From positions 150,434,001-150,498,000 of the forward strand of contig NC_081556.1 of NCBI RefSeq assembly GCF_963082655.1: a stretch of DNA of 64,000 bases, read 5' to 3'. The position numbers and the translations under genes are program-made. The notes below the pieces were generated by a model that worked only from the letters and a program-made list of their open reading frames with translations, was not told the origin of the DNA and did no database searches. This DNA is from Stomoxys calcitrans. Taxonomy: Eukaryota > Arthropoda > Insecta > Diptera > Muscidae. This document shows, piece by piece, positions 32,401 to 40,139 of this stretch (positions within the stretch are counted from its first letter, which is position 1; every line of letters starts with the position of its first letter).

Positions 32401-34793
32401 ATGGATGGTTCTTGAGATGTTTCGGCTGATATTCCGAATGGTAGATGGTTCTTGGGATGTTTCGGCTGGTATTCGGTTAACTTCCAGCCGTGGGCTGATT
32501 CGGGGGTTTGAATATGGCTTGGTCGTGAACGAGTCGCGTTGGGAAGCGAACGGATCGCGTTAGGAAGCGAATGAGTCGCGTTGGGAAGCGAACGGATCGC
32601 GTTGGGAAGCGAACGGATCGCGTTAGGAAGCGAATGAGTCGCGTTGGGAAGCGAACGGATCGCGTTGGGAAGCGAACGGATCGTGTTGGGAAGCGAACGA
32701 GTGGCGTTAGGAAGCGAACGAGTCGCGTTAGGGAGCGAACAAGTCGCCTAAGGAAGCGAAGGAGTCGCGTTAGGAAGCCAATGGGTCGCGTTGCGAAGCG
32801 AACGGGTCGCGTTGGGAAGCAAATGGGTCGCGTTGGGAAGCGAACGGATCGCGTAAAGAAGCGAACGAATCGCTTTAGGAAGCAAACGAATCGAGTAAGG
32901 AAGCGAACGAGTGGCGATAGGAAGCGAACGAGTCGCATTAGGAAACAAACGAATCGCGTTAGCTGATGAGATCTCAAGGGCTTCGGAGTGAACGACTGCG
33001 GACCATGCCGCACGTCTAATGGTTTCGTCTGCTCGAGCGACTCATGCTCATCCTCAGAAATATGTGACATTAAAGACAGACTGTCAAATGAACCAAGTGA
33101 GAAATATATTCCACCTGTCTTGTCAAAAAAGACGTCGAATAACGACATTCAATGCGATTGCATGTGCCAAGATATAAATGCCCATTCCCACATCAGTTCG
33201 TATAACCTTATAACCAGTGTGTATGAATGTCCACTACCAGCGCGGATAACCACGGCCAGCGTGTGTTCTTAGAGTTTGGCAAAATTGATGTGCTTGTTGT
33301 TCTAAGCACTGATGATTAGTTTGTATCGGAAATAGTGGGAAGACGGGCTTTCTTCTCTCTTAACGCGCTTGGGAGAGCTAGGGGACTTATTGAGTCCTGT
33401 TTGAGAACAAACGCGTGCTCAACACCATGCTAAATAGTATTTGGGTATGTAGAGAACCTTAATCAAAGGTGTTGGTGAAGATACATGGCATGGCGTATCA
33501 GAAATCGCAATCCACTATGCCAGTCAAGCTGTTTTGACAACAGCACACACTTGCGTAACTTTTATAAGTTTATTTATATTTATTATTTTCTTTAATTAAT
33601 TTTTTTTATTATTTTTTTAATTTATTTATTTAAATTTATTTTTTTTAATTTTTTTTATATTATATTCTATTTTTATACCCTCCACCATAGGATGGGGGTG
33701 TACTAATTTCGTCATTCCGTTTGTAACACCTCGAAATATGCGTCTAAGACCCCATAAAAATATATATATATTCTTGATCGTCATGACGTTTAAAGTCAAT
33801 CTAGCCATGTCCGTCCGTCCGTCTGTCGAGAGCACGCCAACTTTCGAAGGAGTAAAACTAGACCCTTGAAATTTGGCACAAACACTTCTCATTAATGAAG
33901 GACGGTTGGGATTGTAAATGGGCCAAATCGATCCATGTTTTCACATAGCTTTCATATAAACCGATTTTGGGTCCTGACTTCTTGAGCATCTAGAGGGCGC
34001 AATTCTTATCCGATATGACTGAAAAATTGCACGTGAAATTTTGTACGACGGATCTTCTCATGACCATCAACATACGTGTTTATTACGGTCTGAATCGGTG
34101 TATAGCCTGATACAGCCCCCTTATAATTTTATCTCTCTATTTTACTTCTTAAGCCCCCAAAGGCCGCAATTCTGATACGAATTGGCTGACATTTTACACA
34201 GGTCTGCAACATATAATTTAATTGTGGTCCGAACTAGATCATATCTTGATATCACTCTAATAGCAGAGCAAATCTTTTCTTTTATCCTTTTTTTGGAAAA
34301 GATCTCGACAAATGCGATCCATGGTGGAGGGTACATAAGATTCGGCCCGGCCTTAGCGCGCTTTTACTTGTTTTAATTTGCTTTTTGATGTTTTCAACCT
34401 TTGATGTACTCTCATGCTCTCCAACCTCCATAACAAACACCATCTTTTTTTTAATCATTCTTCCAGGGTGATTCTGGTGGTCCTCTACTTTGCCCCTATC
34501 CTGGAGAAAAAGATCGTTGGTTTGTCGGTGGCATTGTGTCGTGGGGCATAATGTGTGCCCATCCCAAATTGCCTGGAGTCTATGCGAATGTCATCAAATA
34601 TGTGCCCTGGATAAATGAACAAATGCTTAAATATTCCAAAGAAGAATCATTTTCCAAATACGATATGCACCCGGGTGGTCCTGATTTACTATCAAATGTG
34701 GCAACGGCATCATTGAAAAATCAACAAACCTCCAAACTGCGAAGAAGTTCTATGGATGTTGAATACTATGACAGTCCCAGTAATTGGGGGTAA
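13541..34793 (+). CDS. Corin: corin-like type II transmembrane serine protease (12 coding exons)
   Basis: Exons: 13541-13641, 13995-14445, 20116-22075, 29100-29269, 29335-29658, 29731-30229, 30368-30694, 30760-30943, 31022-31181, 31266-31392, 31455-31600, 34467-34793. All phases agree and the 4776 nt give 1591 aa plus TAA. Order: Ser/Gln-rich cytoplasmic region (1-914), transmembrane helix (about 915-936), frizzled (about 968-1081), two LDLa (1099-1131, 1134-1168), SRCR-like (1169-1277), trypsin (from RR|IIGG at 1292/1293) with His1335, Asp1387, Ser1486. Fly corin is known with one frizzled and two LDLa, against two frizzled and more LDLa in vertebrates. Vertebrate corin activates pro-ANP; the fly substrate is unknown to me. 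Asp1480, six before the Ser, predicts cleavage after Arg/Lys. All splice sites are GT-AG except the GC donor at 14446. Confidence 0.92.
13642..13994 (+). other. corin intron with AG-free 3' region
   Basis: 353-bp intron. From about 13763 to 13992 no AG dinucleotide occurs. A T/C-rich tract lies at 13800-13855 and CTAAT (a fly-type branch site) at about 13918-13924, some 70 nt from the AG at 13993-13994. The bases right before that AG are A-rich rather than pyrimidine-rich. This fits a distant branch point with AG scanning. Confidence 0.5.
15180..15435. repeat. GGTTACTTTT repeat, dispersed units
   Basis: Units such as 'accggttacttttatacc' and 'tactggttacttttataac', the same motif as at 13070-13455. 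It is directly followed by an 'aggttaggtt' repeat. Confidence 0.6.
15539..15772. mobile_element. short TIR element, CAGGTAGTG family (copy 1)
   Basis: It begins 'acaggtagtggcagttgccc' and ends 'ggtacactacctggtaat'; the ends are inverted repeats of about 13 bases with one indel. The interior has 'aatcagtgataagtgcaact', an ACACAC tract and 'ttgacagatactgcacttcg'. Copies lie at 42085-42240, 42480-42655 and 49392-49612. It is non-coding and thus a MITE. The superfamily is unresolved because no clear target duplication is visible. Confidence 0.65.
15785..16059 (-). pseudogene. non-LTR retrotransposon 3' tail fragment
   Basis: The complement encodes '[17 protein letters not shown]' then '[18 protein letters not shown]', a Cys/His cluster typical of the C-terminal end of non-LTR ORF2 proteins after RNase H. 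It is close in kind to the tail in 11430-12710. It ends where the reverse mini-me begins. Confidence 0.65.
16060..17898 (-). mobile_element. complete mini-me-like element in corin intron
   Basis: Complement orientation. It starts 'tttttataccctgcagcgaa', then the TA seed (agtatatatattcttgatca). About twelve ~125-bp units follow, with 'ttgctgaaatttgggacagt' and 'gccatatagaccgatc'. It ends 'aagttcggcccggccgaact' and 'tttttacttgtt'. A small AATTGCA palindrome near 17540-17580 (gcaatttcaattgcagataa) is local to this copy. Confidence 0.8.
17899..18160. repeat. GGTTACTTTT/TAACTTTTGT array next to mini-me
   Basis: Degenerate units 'agtaacttttgttatttt' and 'ggttacttctgtaccgg' start right at the mini-me 5' tip, continuing the pattern of mini-me ends abutting this array family. 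Confidence 0.55.
18172..18480 (-). mobile_element. tRNA-derived SINE copy (d), near full length
   Basis: Full-length type copy. On the + strand it begins 'attccattaaggaacagggg' and ends with the tRNA-like head (B-box complement near 18412-18424 diverged to 'ggattcaaaacc'; A-box complement 'catctgcgctacg' near 18456). It lies antisense inside a corin intron. Confidence 0.75.
19655..19870. repeat. (TTTTA)n microsatellite
   Basis: About 215 bp of pentanucleotide TTTTA with scattered TTTCA and longer T variants, in the corin intron about 250 bp upstream of the next exon. Confidence 0.9.
20116..22075 (+). other. corin coding exon 3: long disordered cytoplasmic region
   Basis: 1960-nt exon (residues about 185-838) between acceptor CTACTTAG and donor AATG|GTAAGT. 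It encodes Ser-, Gln- and Asn-rich low complexity with Pro motifs ([16 protein letters not shown]). Near the end a module occurs twice: [20 protein letters not shown] (from 21719) and [20 protein letters not shown] (from 21962), each followed by a Lys and M(D/E)APLL. A shorter HQDSSDSF lies between. Basic-x-x-Ser spacing suggests kinase or 14-3-3 sites, an inference. The exon is intact and opa repeats are frequent. Confidence 0.85.
22284..23285 (+). CDS. non-LTR retrotransposon ORF1 (PHD finger, coiled coil)
   Basis: 333 aa. The N-terminus carries a C4HC3 PHD-type zinc finger: C16, C19, C33, C36, H41, C44, C65, C68. Residues about 75-150 are a Lys/Glu-rich coiled coil. The remainder ([20 protein letters not shown] onward) is a compact domain like those in ORF1 proteins of CR1/jockey-type elements and related insect zinc-finger proteins, probably nucleic-acid binding. 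It starts at the first ATG after the short leader, and the stop is followed 51 bp later by ORF2. Role (known for the class): coats the element RNA in the ribonucleoprotein used for retrotransposition. Confidence 0.85.
   Translation: MPSSSRRSIKNKKVLCGQCRMEVKEDKEDIIECDKCERMFHVVCAKLDKRQFDHLLKNKDEEYICRICDDSNASAGTVKEELQHIKAKLDKLDQLQESMNFMSTKFDEVLKGISENKKKIERIEKENQNLKMEVKNLKDSMKFLNDQRVKNDCIISGINYDSEKNAAQAVIEFSKTVGADIPKESIDDAYYLRNKTQTNPKTSLVVKFISKSAKDTFMAVKPQLKKKEETKSIYVNDFLSKESMHLLNYARSLKSIGFERVYSHSGRIFAKKNEITKPRLIRSEEDVNTILLDATTSRQYSRRVSQKPVPVLHDSDGSEDETQSQFISPVTIN
23337..26228 (+). CDS. non-LTR retrotransposon ORF2 (endonuclease and reverse transcriptase)
   Basis: 963 aa with no stop or frameshift. 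Residues about 20-235 are an apurinic-type endonuclease: the Glu in AVQETWF, the Asp in IMGDSNIDF, and SDHN at 228-231. Residues about 470-760 are a reverse transcriptase: [20 protein letters not shown], motif [16 protein letters not shown], motif [14 protein letters not shown] and catalytic YADD at 687-690. The C-terminal ~200 residues are the usual thumb and connection region. There is no RNase H and no CCHC knuckle. The protein nicks target DNA and primes cDNA synthesis on the element RNA (class knowledge). All visible catalytic residues are present. Confidence 0.93.
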   Translation: MSFNNKYFLNFETFNSHLANFNRKFLNIMSINIRSISSINKFNEFKLLISQFEILPNIIAVQETWFQDNLKQIYNIPGYIAVHCCRNDAHGGTSIFIRDNFECTVEYCESKHFFDAIIILLNDFKIEGKPLKITSFYRSQKCNLETFYRCFEDILQDIGISPSVIMGDSNIDFLNSSLSSDLSNLLHDFDYKSCHSLITRPYSGKSIDNIFSNFQNAIVVDSVECKLSDHNLISCKIISSAERNEISNRKYRQCDYSLLRQSVLNEFGNMRLCGDATADMTRLLRTFSECVQNSSIEKEGIGFSGNLITPWVNENLLSLIRWKKKLLLKRRKKSKDLGIESRIKSISKVIKKAIKICMNSFYQTKLREFQANPKKCWKFLNEHLGRAKSSEIRLKNDNGDYVTNNEMCEMFNDFFVNIPKVLKSKIRYFPGDNFNMFDTLTPVRYSFHFCATYEEEVLEFVSKLQINKSPGHDDVNTKMLKVCEDVVLPKLIAVFNTIINTSVYPDILKISKIVPIPKGKGLCSIDSFRPIALLSLFDKLLEKVLHRQLTAYFEDNNLLYRFQFGFKKGSGTQEAIVNVVNTICEGLDNGYGGVAGVFYDLSKAFDLVDHEILLRKLRFYGIVGNAHKLIESYLRNRKQFVQIDGCSSRMEDIQYGVPQGSVLGPLLFTVYLNDIANMKLHGKLIMYADDMSLFYPYCHEVILKAQIEHDANAIHDFARINGLVLNSEKTRIVRFRPHASGSNDFNVSICGRNVIENTCLKYLGIHFQSNLSWNSHMQYLKSKVTPAIGLLYKFKNKFDKDTKLLLYNALIHSHYNYLPMIYAGKKNADFKSLQRSQNKALRIVYNLPQRYCTELLFKNISKTTLPICGLYKMQLLTYMYKSLNNIGYHVITFNQNQTRFNTRNSDNLHVKRCRLETTRQRIEHSGCSEYNHLPQSIKNIPRISSFKSNLKLYLMDNMEMLLM
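26480..27290. repeat. GTACCAATTACTTTTTA array (~17-bp unit)
   Basis: About 40 degenerate units of 'tttttagtaccaattact' and variants (gtactaagtactttttag). The array is cut at about 27290 by a reverse mini-me and a scrap resumes on the other side (ttagtaccaagaactttt at 29022-29040), so the mini-me probably inserted into it. Confidence 0.85.
27290..29023 (-). mobile_element. complete mini-me-like element (GAGCC-type units)
   Basis: Complement orientation: TA seed (agtatatatatttttgatcg), core, GTCY seed (gtccgtccgttcgtccgtct), then about nine ~125-bp units with 'tgacttcttgagcc(t/a)ctaga', 'gggcg(c/a)aatt' and 'acttccaacaactgtgct'. It ends 'gattcggcccggccgaactt' and 'gcttttacttgtt'. This sub-family differs in unit sequence from the 'gggacagtgagtt' type at 16060-17898 but shares tips and core. 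Confidence 0.8.
29100..30694 (+). other. corin exons 4-7: transmembrane, frizzled, LDLa and SRCR modules
   Basis: Exon 29100-29269 ends the tail. Exon 29335-29658 has a basic flank (NGRLKFR), helix [20 protein letters not shown] and the frizzled start. Exon 29731-30229 completes frizzled (Cys pattern [20 protein letters not shown]) and two LDLa ending [16 protein letters not shown] and [16 protein letters not shown], with the Ca-binding acidic residues. Exon 30368-30694 is the degenerate SRCR ([14 protein letters not shown] to SNFG). Introns here are 65-138 bp, typical of flies. Basic residues on the N-terminal side of the helix support type II topology. Confidence 0.9.
31725..31808 (-). mobile_element. 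mini-me 3'-end fragment
   Basis: 'aatacccttcaccatagaat', 'actaatttcgtgattctgtt' and 'aacacctcgaaatattggtc' match the terminal ~85 bp of reverse copies; it stops before the TA seed. Confidence 0.65.
32516..32965. repeat. 21-bp minisatellite, about 21 units
   Basis: Unit 'gggaagcgaacggatcgcgtt' (21 bp) with substitutions but almost no indels, so it stays open in frame on both strands. One strand reads (GKRTDRV)n, the other (RFPTRSV)n. The minus-strand frame extends into non-repetitive sequence up to 33148 ([19 protein letters not shown]), the plus-strand one into 32988-33272. I see no family match, so coding is unproven; unit length divisible by three alone explains the open frames. Confidence 0.85.
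33671..34373 (-). mobile_element. mini-me-like element, short copy
   Basis: Complement orientation: 'ttttataccctccaccatag', TA seed (aaatatatatatattcttga), core, GTCY seed (gtccgtccgtccgtctgtcg), then only about three units before the tip 'gattcggcccggccttagcg' and 'cttttacttgttt'. The variable unit number between copies shows internal tandem contraction. Confidence 0.8.
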
Positions 34794-36225
34794 GTGTGAA
34801 TAGGAGGATAAAAATACGGCAACGCAGAAATACTTAAAATTCAAAAAACAAAACAAAAATCTACTAACATACATACATACATACATATATTTTTGCTACT
34901 GGTTACAAAGAAATAATTTAAAATGAAAAAAAAACATATACCAACACACACACACGACGGACATAGTTTAAAACAAGAAGATATGGTCAATTTTTTTACA
35001 AAACTAAATTTTTTGGGTCAATTTTTTTTCTAAAGAAATCCCTTTAAAGATTTTTGGATTTTATAGCCTAGTTAGTTAAGAATCCAGAAAAAAGGGAAAA
35101 ATTACACAAGTCCCCCCTCATCAAAAAAACTACGAAATAGAAAAAACTTTAAAACAAAACATATAACAACAGCATATCCCTAAACGCAGACATATGATGA
35201 AGCACACATAGAAAAATTAAATATATAAAATATTAAACCAAAAGAAAAAAAACATTTTTGTAACTGAAATTATTATATGCTAATGATATGAGATTAGAAA
35301 AAGAAATCTTTTAAAGACAATAAATGTATTATATACACACACACACATACATATGAAAGTAAAACTAAAGAAAAAAACAAATTACTCTAGTTATGCTATA
35401 AGTGAAAAAAAAATTATAATAAACCTTTGTGGCTAAGTATTGTTTTCTATTTAGAGCAACTGTTATTATAGTAGAGCGAAAAAAAAACAAAAATCGAAAT
35501 AGCCATATGTTGGTTGGGGCAACTGAATATTCCTTTGTCGCAAACACAAATATAAGGCCAACTACTAAACTGATAGAGAAGCAAACCTAAATGTGAAATG
35601 CTATCCTAAACAATAAAAACAATTTATATATCAAAAAAAGCTTAAAGAAATGTATTTTTTGAGACAAAAAAAAACTCAAACTCAAATAGTAAACTACTAT
35701 ATAATATTATACAATTAAATATATATACATACACATATACAAAGGAGAAAATACACGTATATACATACATATATATCTATTAAATATGCCATATATATAA
35801 TACATATATATATGAAGGAATATTCTAGGTAAATAAAAACAAACTATTTTTATAAGTGAATATGAAAAAAATTAGAAATTAATGTTTTTAATATATTAGC
35901 GAAAATAAAAATAAAGGCTACACCGTAAAAAAAACACAACAACATAACTATGACAATAAACAATTATTATTATTAATCAAAATGGTGAAATGTAAGACAA
36001 TAACTTAAAAATAGAAGAAAAAAAAAAGAAAAAACCAAAGGACAATATTTCACATTGGAAAAGAAAGACACAAATTACACTGGCTTTATGTGCTATTGAC
36101 AAATGTGAAAACTAGAAATCTTTCGCTCACCTGTAGATTGCCTGCCGTTTTCTTGTTCTTTATCACATTACATTTTTGAGATATATTTGCTCAACTGTGT
36201 TCAATTTTCAGAGGAAAAATTGTCT
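34794..36225 (+). other. corin 3' UTR/flank with several polyadenylation signals
   Basis: AT-rich, CAACA-rich sequence. AATAAA hexamers occur at about 35319, 35612, 35832, 35883-35912 and 35955, so one or more corin mRNA ends are probable here. There are no ORFs of interest. Similar-looking AT-rich sequence continues in patches (38.6-39.9, 42.9-44.3, 47.8-49.3 and 53.6-54.8 kb), which could be a very long 3' UTR or simply intergenic DNA. Confidence 0.4.
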
Positions 36226-37215
36226 AGGTGTTTAGGGAAGAGGAAAAAACACTTGCAATGGTAAATGGGTTAAATAAGCATGTAACCTAAAAAGAGGTAA
36301 CAAACTCTAACTTACAGGGTAGCTAACACCAAGAGTTACCAGTTGTTAGGAAGAGGAAAAAACACTTGCAATGGTATTTTTAGGGGTTACATTAGCATGG
36401 AACCTAAAAAGAGGTAACAAACTCTAACTTACAGGGTGGCTAACACGAAATGTTACCAATTGTTAGGAAGAGGAAAAAAACACTTGCAATGGCTAATGGG
36501 TTACATTAGCATGTAACCTAAAAAGAGGTAACAAACTCTAACTTACAGGGTAGCTAACACAAAGTGTTACCAATCGTTAGAAGGAGGGGAAAAACACTTG
36601 CATTGGCAAATGGGTTACATAAGCATGTAACCTAAAAAGAGGTGACAAACTCTAACTTACAGGGTAGCTAACACAAAGTGTTACCAATTGTTAGAAGGAG
36701 GGGAAAAACACTTGCATTGGCAAATGGGCTACATTAGCATGTAACCTAAAAAGAGGTGACAAACTCTAACTTACAGGGTAGCTAACACGAAGTGTTACAT
36801 TAGCATGTAACCTAAAAAGAGGTAACAAACTCTAACTTACAGGGTAGCTAACTCGAAGTGTTACCAGTTGTTAGGAAGAGGAAAAAACACTTGCAATGGC
36901 AAATGGGTTACATTAGCATGTAACCAAAAAAAAGATAACAAACTCTAACTTACAGGTTAGCTAACTCGAAATGTTACCAATTGTTGTGCTACCGAACATG
37001 CATTTATTATAATTTTCGAAGTGCTACCAATTGTTAGGAAGAGGAAAAAAACACTTGCAATGGCATTTTCAGGGGTTACATTAGCATGTAACCTAAAAAG
37101 AGGTAACAAACTCTAACTTACAGGGTAGCTAACACGAAGTGTTACATTAGCATGTAACCAAAAAAAAGGTAACAAACTCTAACTTACAGGGTAGCCAACT
37201 CGAAGTGTTACCAAT
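36226..37215. repeat. ~117-bp tandem array, about eight units
   Basis: Units read 'ggaagaggaaaaaacacttg', 'caatggcaaatgggttacat', 'tagcatgtaacctaaaaaga', 'ggtaacaaactctaacttac', 'agggtagctaacacgaagtg', 'ttaccaattgttag'. Later units are shortened (a ~65-bp form at about 36790 and 37140). Each full unit holds a hairpin, GGTTACATTAGCATGTAACC (8-bp stem, 4-nt loop). It lies about 1.4 kb downstream of the corin stop. Non-coding. Confidence 0.9.
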
Positions 37216-37224
37216 ACCAATTTT

Positions 37225-37425
37225 TTGGATGAAAATATTTTTTATTGATTCAAATGACAAAAATGTGAGGAAGTATTCTTAATTTCAGAATTCATTCACT
37301 TTTGCTTAATATGTCCACCTTTTGCCTCGACGATTGTTCTGAGCCGGTCACAAAACGAGTTACAAGTTGCCCGAATGTAAACTGTCGTTATTATGACCCA
37401 GTCAGCTGAGTACATGACAAATGGA
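37225..37425 (-). pseudogene. Tc1-like transposase C-terminal fragment
   Basis: The complement encodes 'ATCNSFCDRLRTIVEAKGGH' then IKQK and a stop, the usual end of Tc1/mariner-type transposases. The rest of the gene is absent; the tandem array lies beyond its 3' end. Confidence 0.55.
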
Positions 37426-37539
37426 CAAAGTTGAGTGGCATCTCTAAAGACCTTTCTTCATTTTAGGTTTATAAATCTTTATAAAATTTATATTAGCACA
37501 AAAAGATATGCTAAAGAACTCATGGAAACTTCCGCAAAA

Positions 37540-38245
37540 CATCGCAACAAAAATTTAAATTTTTTTCGAAAATTTAAGTTTGCTTCGAAAATTTAATTTG
37601 TTATCAAAAATTCATATTTTTATTGGAAATTCAAATTTGTACCGAAATTCAAGTTTATATCGAAAATTCAAGTTTATATCAAATATTAAAATTAAATCGA
37701 AAATTCAAACTTTTATCACATATTTGAATTAATCGAATACTAAAAAAAAGTTTCGAGGGTTCAAATTTTTATCGAAAGTTAAAATTGTATCTTTAAATTT
37801 TTATCGAAAGTTTTACTTTTTATCGTATGTTTAAATATGTATTGAAAATTGAAATTTGTTTCAAAAATTTAAAATTTTATCGAAAATTGAAATTTGTTTC
37901 AAAAATTAAGATTTTTATCAAAAATTGAAATTTCTTTAAAAAATTTAAACTTTTATCGAAATTTTAAATTTTTATTGAAAATTTAAATTTTTATCGAAAA
38001 TTTAAATTTTTATCGAAAATTCACATTTTTATCAAAAATTTAAATTTTTATCGAAAATTCAAATTTTCATCGAAAATTCACATTTTTATCGAAAATTTAA
38101 ATTTTTATCGAAAATTCAAATTTTTATCGAAAATTCAAATTTTTATCGAAAATTTAAATTTTTATCAAAAATTTAAATTTTTTCTGAAAATTTAAATTTT
38201 TATCAAAAATTTTATTTTATATCAGAAATTAAATTTTTTTTTCAA
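37540..38245. repeat. 17-bp AT-rich array (TTTTTATCGAAAATTYA)
   Basis: About 40 degenerate units of 'aatttttatcgaaaattc'. A second array of the same unit is at 44905-46040. Ends at the mariner MITE. Confidence 0.85.
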
Positions 38246-38284
38246 AGATTCAAAAGTTTTGCCGAAAAATTAAATTTTTATCTA

Positions 38285-38520
38285 TTGGGATGCCCAAAAA
38301 GTAATTGCGGATTTTTCATATAGTCGGCGTTAACAAATTTTTTCACAGCTTGTGACTCTGTAATTGCATTCTTTCTTCTGTCAGTTATCAGCTGTTACTT
38401 TTAGCTTGCTTTAGAAAAAAGTGTAAAAAAAGTATATTTGATTAAAGTTCATTCTAAGTTTTATTCAAAATGCATTTACTTTCTTTTAAAAAATCCGCAA
38501 TTACTTTTTGGGCAACCCAA
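38285..38520 (+). mobile_element. mariner-type MITE (copy 1)
   Basis: 236 bp, TIR 'ttgggatgcccaaaaagtaa' and its inverted counterpart 'ttactttttgggcaacccaa', flanked by TA on both sides, the target duplication of Tc1/mariner elements. Non-coding. Two more copies at 54945-55181 and 62091-62326. Confidence 0.88.
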
Positions 38521-38522
38521 TA

Positions 38523-40135
38523 ATACTGAAATGTGTGGAAAGTTTAAATGTTTATCGAATATTCAAACTTATATCTAAAATTTATAATGTTATCGAAATT
38601 TTTATTTATTTTTTTATTTTGTTATTGGATCACGTCTATCTTAAACTAATGTGTTTTTATCTTTGCTTCTATTTCGAATAGAGATGCAAACCAACTGTTA
38701 AAGTGGCGAGCTAAATGTATTGGGGGCAGATTATAATGATCGCGATTTCGACCTTACTAAGGACCTCATCAGATTTTTTTATGGTTTATAATTTAAAATT
38801 TGAAGTAGAAAATTAAATTTTTTGTTCGATGCATTCTGTCTAACGTAGACCATACTCACTGGTGAAAACCCAGTTGAAACAAAAATCTCCTTATATGAAT
38901 ATTTCGAAATCTGGTTTTAGGAAAAGTCGATTAATTGCCAACGTATTTACCAACGACAGCATGCACAGGGCATGATTTATAGAGTATCTTTCTGGATTCC
39001 AACACATTGGTACTAATAATGTTCAGTTAAAATGCAATGTGATAAAAAACAACACAAAACTCTAATCGATAGATGATATGCGATGGGCGATCTAAAGAAC
39101 ATGGCGAAAAATTAGTATTTTGCACACATCTTGTTATTATTATCTAAAAGAAATTAAAGTTAGAATACTGGTTTTAGCTAACTCCTTAGCTAAGCTTGAA
39201 CACAAACCTGGCACAAATAAAAATTTTATAAACAGCAAAAAACAAAAAAATCCACAAAACCATTGAAATATAAACAAAGGCTAAATAAACCAAAACTAAA
39301 CGTAAATGTCAATGCTTCAGACTACTTGGACAAAAGAACTACAAAAAAACTAACCAAAAACACATTTCGGCCTATAATTTCATTAAACCAACAAAATAGT
39401 CTTCAAACCCTATTTTGAACTTCTATAAGATGTTTTTTTATGAATAAGGCCCATTGGGTTTAGTTATTTAGAGAAAAAAAAAACTTATTATAAAAAATAA
39501 AACCTAAAATATTATATATGATATGTTATACATATAAAAATAAAATTAAATCCAAAAAAGAATAAAAGGAAATAAAAAACAAATGCGTGGGTTTCAGCTT
39601 TAAATAAACAATTATGACACACATGGAAAAATCAAAAAGAGGACAACTTCATTCATTCATCTGCGTAATTATTAATGAAAAGATGATCACCAAAACAAAA
39701 ACATGGAAAAAAACAAGACATGACATGTATACTCGTACTTGATATACATGAACCTACATATATATGAAAACAAAAACAAATTTAGTACTTCGAAAAACGA
39801 AAATGTTGTGTTGAAACAAAAAAACATGTAGTGCAACTATTCTATGTTTAACAATAAAAACCTAAAACGAAAATGGTAATATTTTTTAGGAAATCATTTC
39901 ATTTCGCTTCATCCAACGAAATCTATGGTCTAGGATAAATGTCATAACTTTGGAAGAATTAATATTAGCTTAAAACTTTGATTCATAATACCTTTTGTTG
40001 TCTATGCCCATGCCCACAAAACTTAGTGCAGCTTTAAAGTTAAATAAACCTACTTTAAAGCTGCATTAAGCTTTGTGAATGCCAGTGCTAGTTTTTGATA
40101 ATCAATAAGCACTAGGGCTCGAACTCTCGCCAGTC
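38523..40135. other. no gene seen (AT-rich, unassigned)
   Basis: AT-rich sequence with a few scattered 'aaatttttatcg' remnants near the left edge, A-rich runs and AATAAA motifs. A near-palindromic pair 'aacttagtgcagctttaaag' / 'ctttaaagctgcattaagct' lies at about 40019-40072. No coding region. Confidence 0.4.
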
Positions 40136-40139
40136 TGGA

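Larger units (their letters stand above)
31601..34466 (+). other. corin intron enlarged by insertions
   Basis: It contains a mini-me 3' fragment (31725-31808), unassigned sequence with repeated 'ggaactagt' motifs (31870-32060), a 21-bp minisatellite (32516-32965), unassigned AT-rich sequence (33275-33660) and a reverse mini-me (33671-34373). The acceptor is CATTCTTCCAG at 34466. Confidence 0.8.
30760..34793 (+). other. corin exons 8-12: trypsin-like catalytic domain
   Basis: 30760-30943 carries the activation site SRR|IIGG and TASHC; 31022-31181 ends in NDIALFQ with the catalytic Asp; 31266-31392 holds CTVIGWG; 31455-31600 ends DACQ; 34467-34793 starts GDSGGP and runs past the domain into a ~55-residue polar tail ([15 protein letters not shown] to the stop). 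The intron between DACQ and GDSGGP is 2.87 kb, against 60-85 bp for the others in the domain. The residues needed for an active zymogen-type protease are all present. Confidence 0.9.

Noticed and set aside
36226..37215. CRISPR-like appearance of spaced repeats
   Set aside because: Units are tandem without unique spacers, and the window is eukaryotic.
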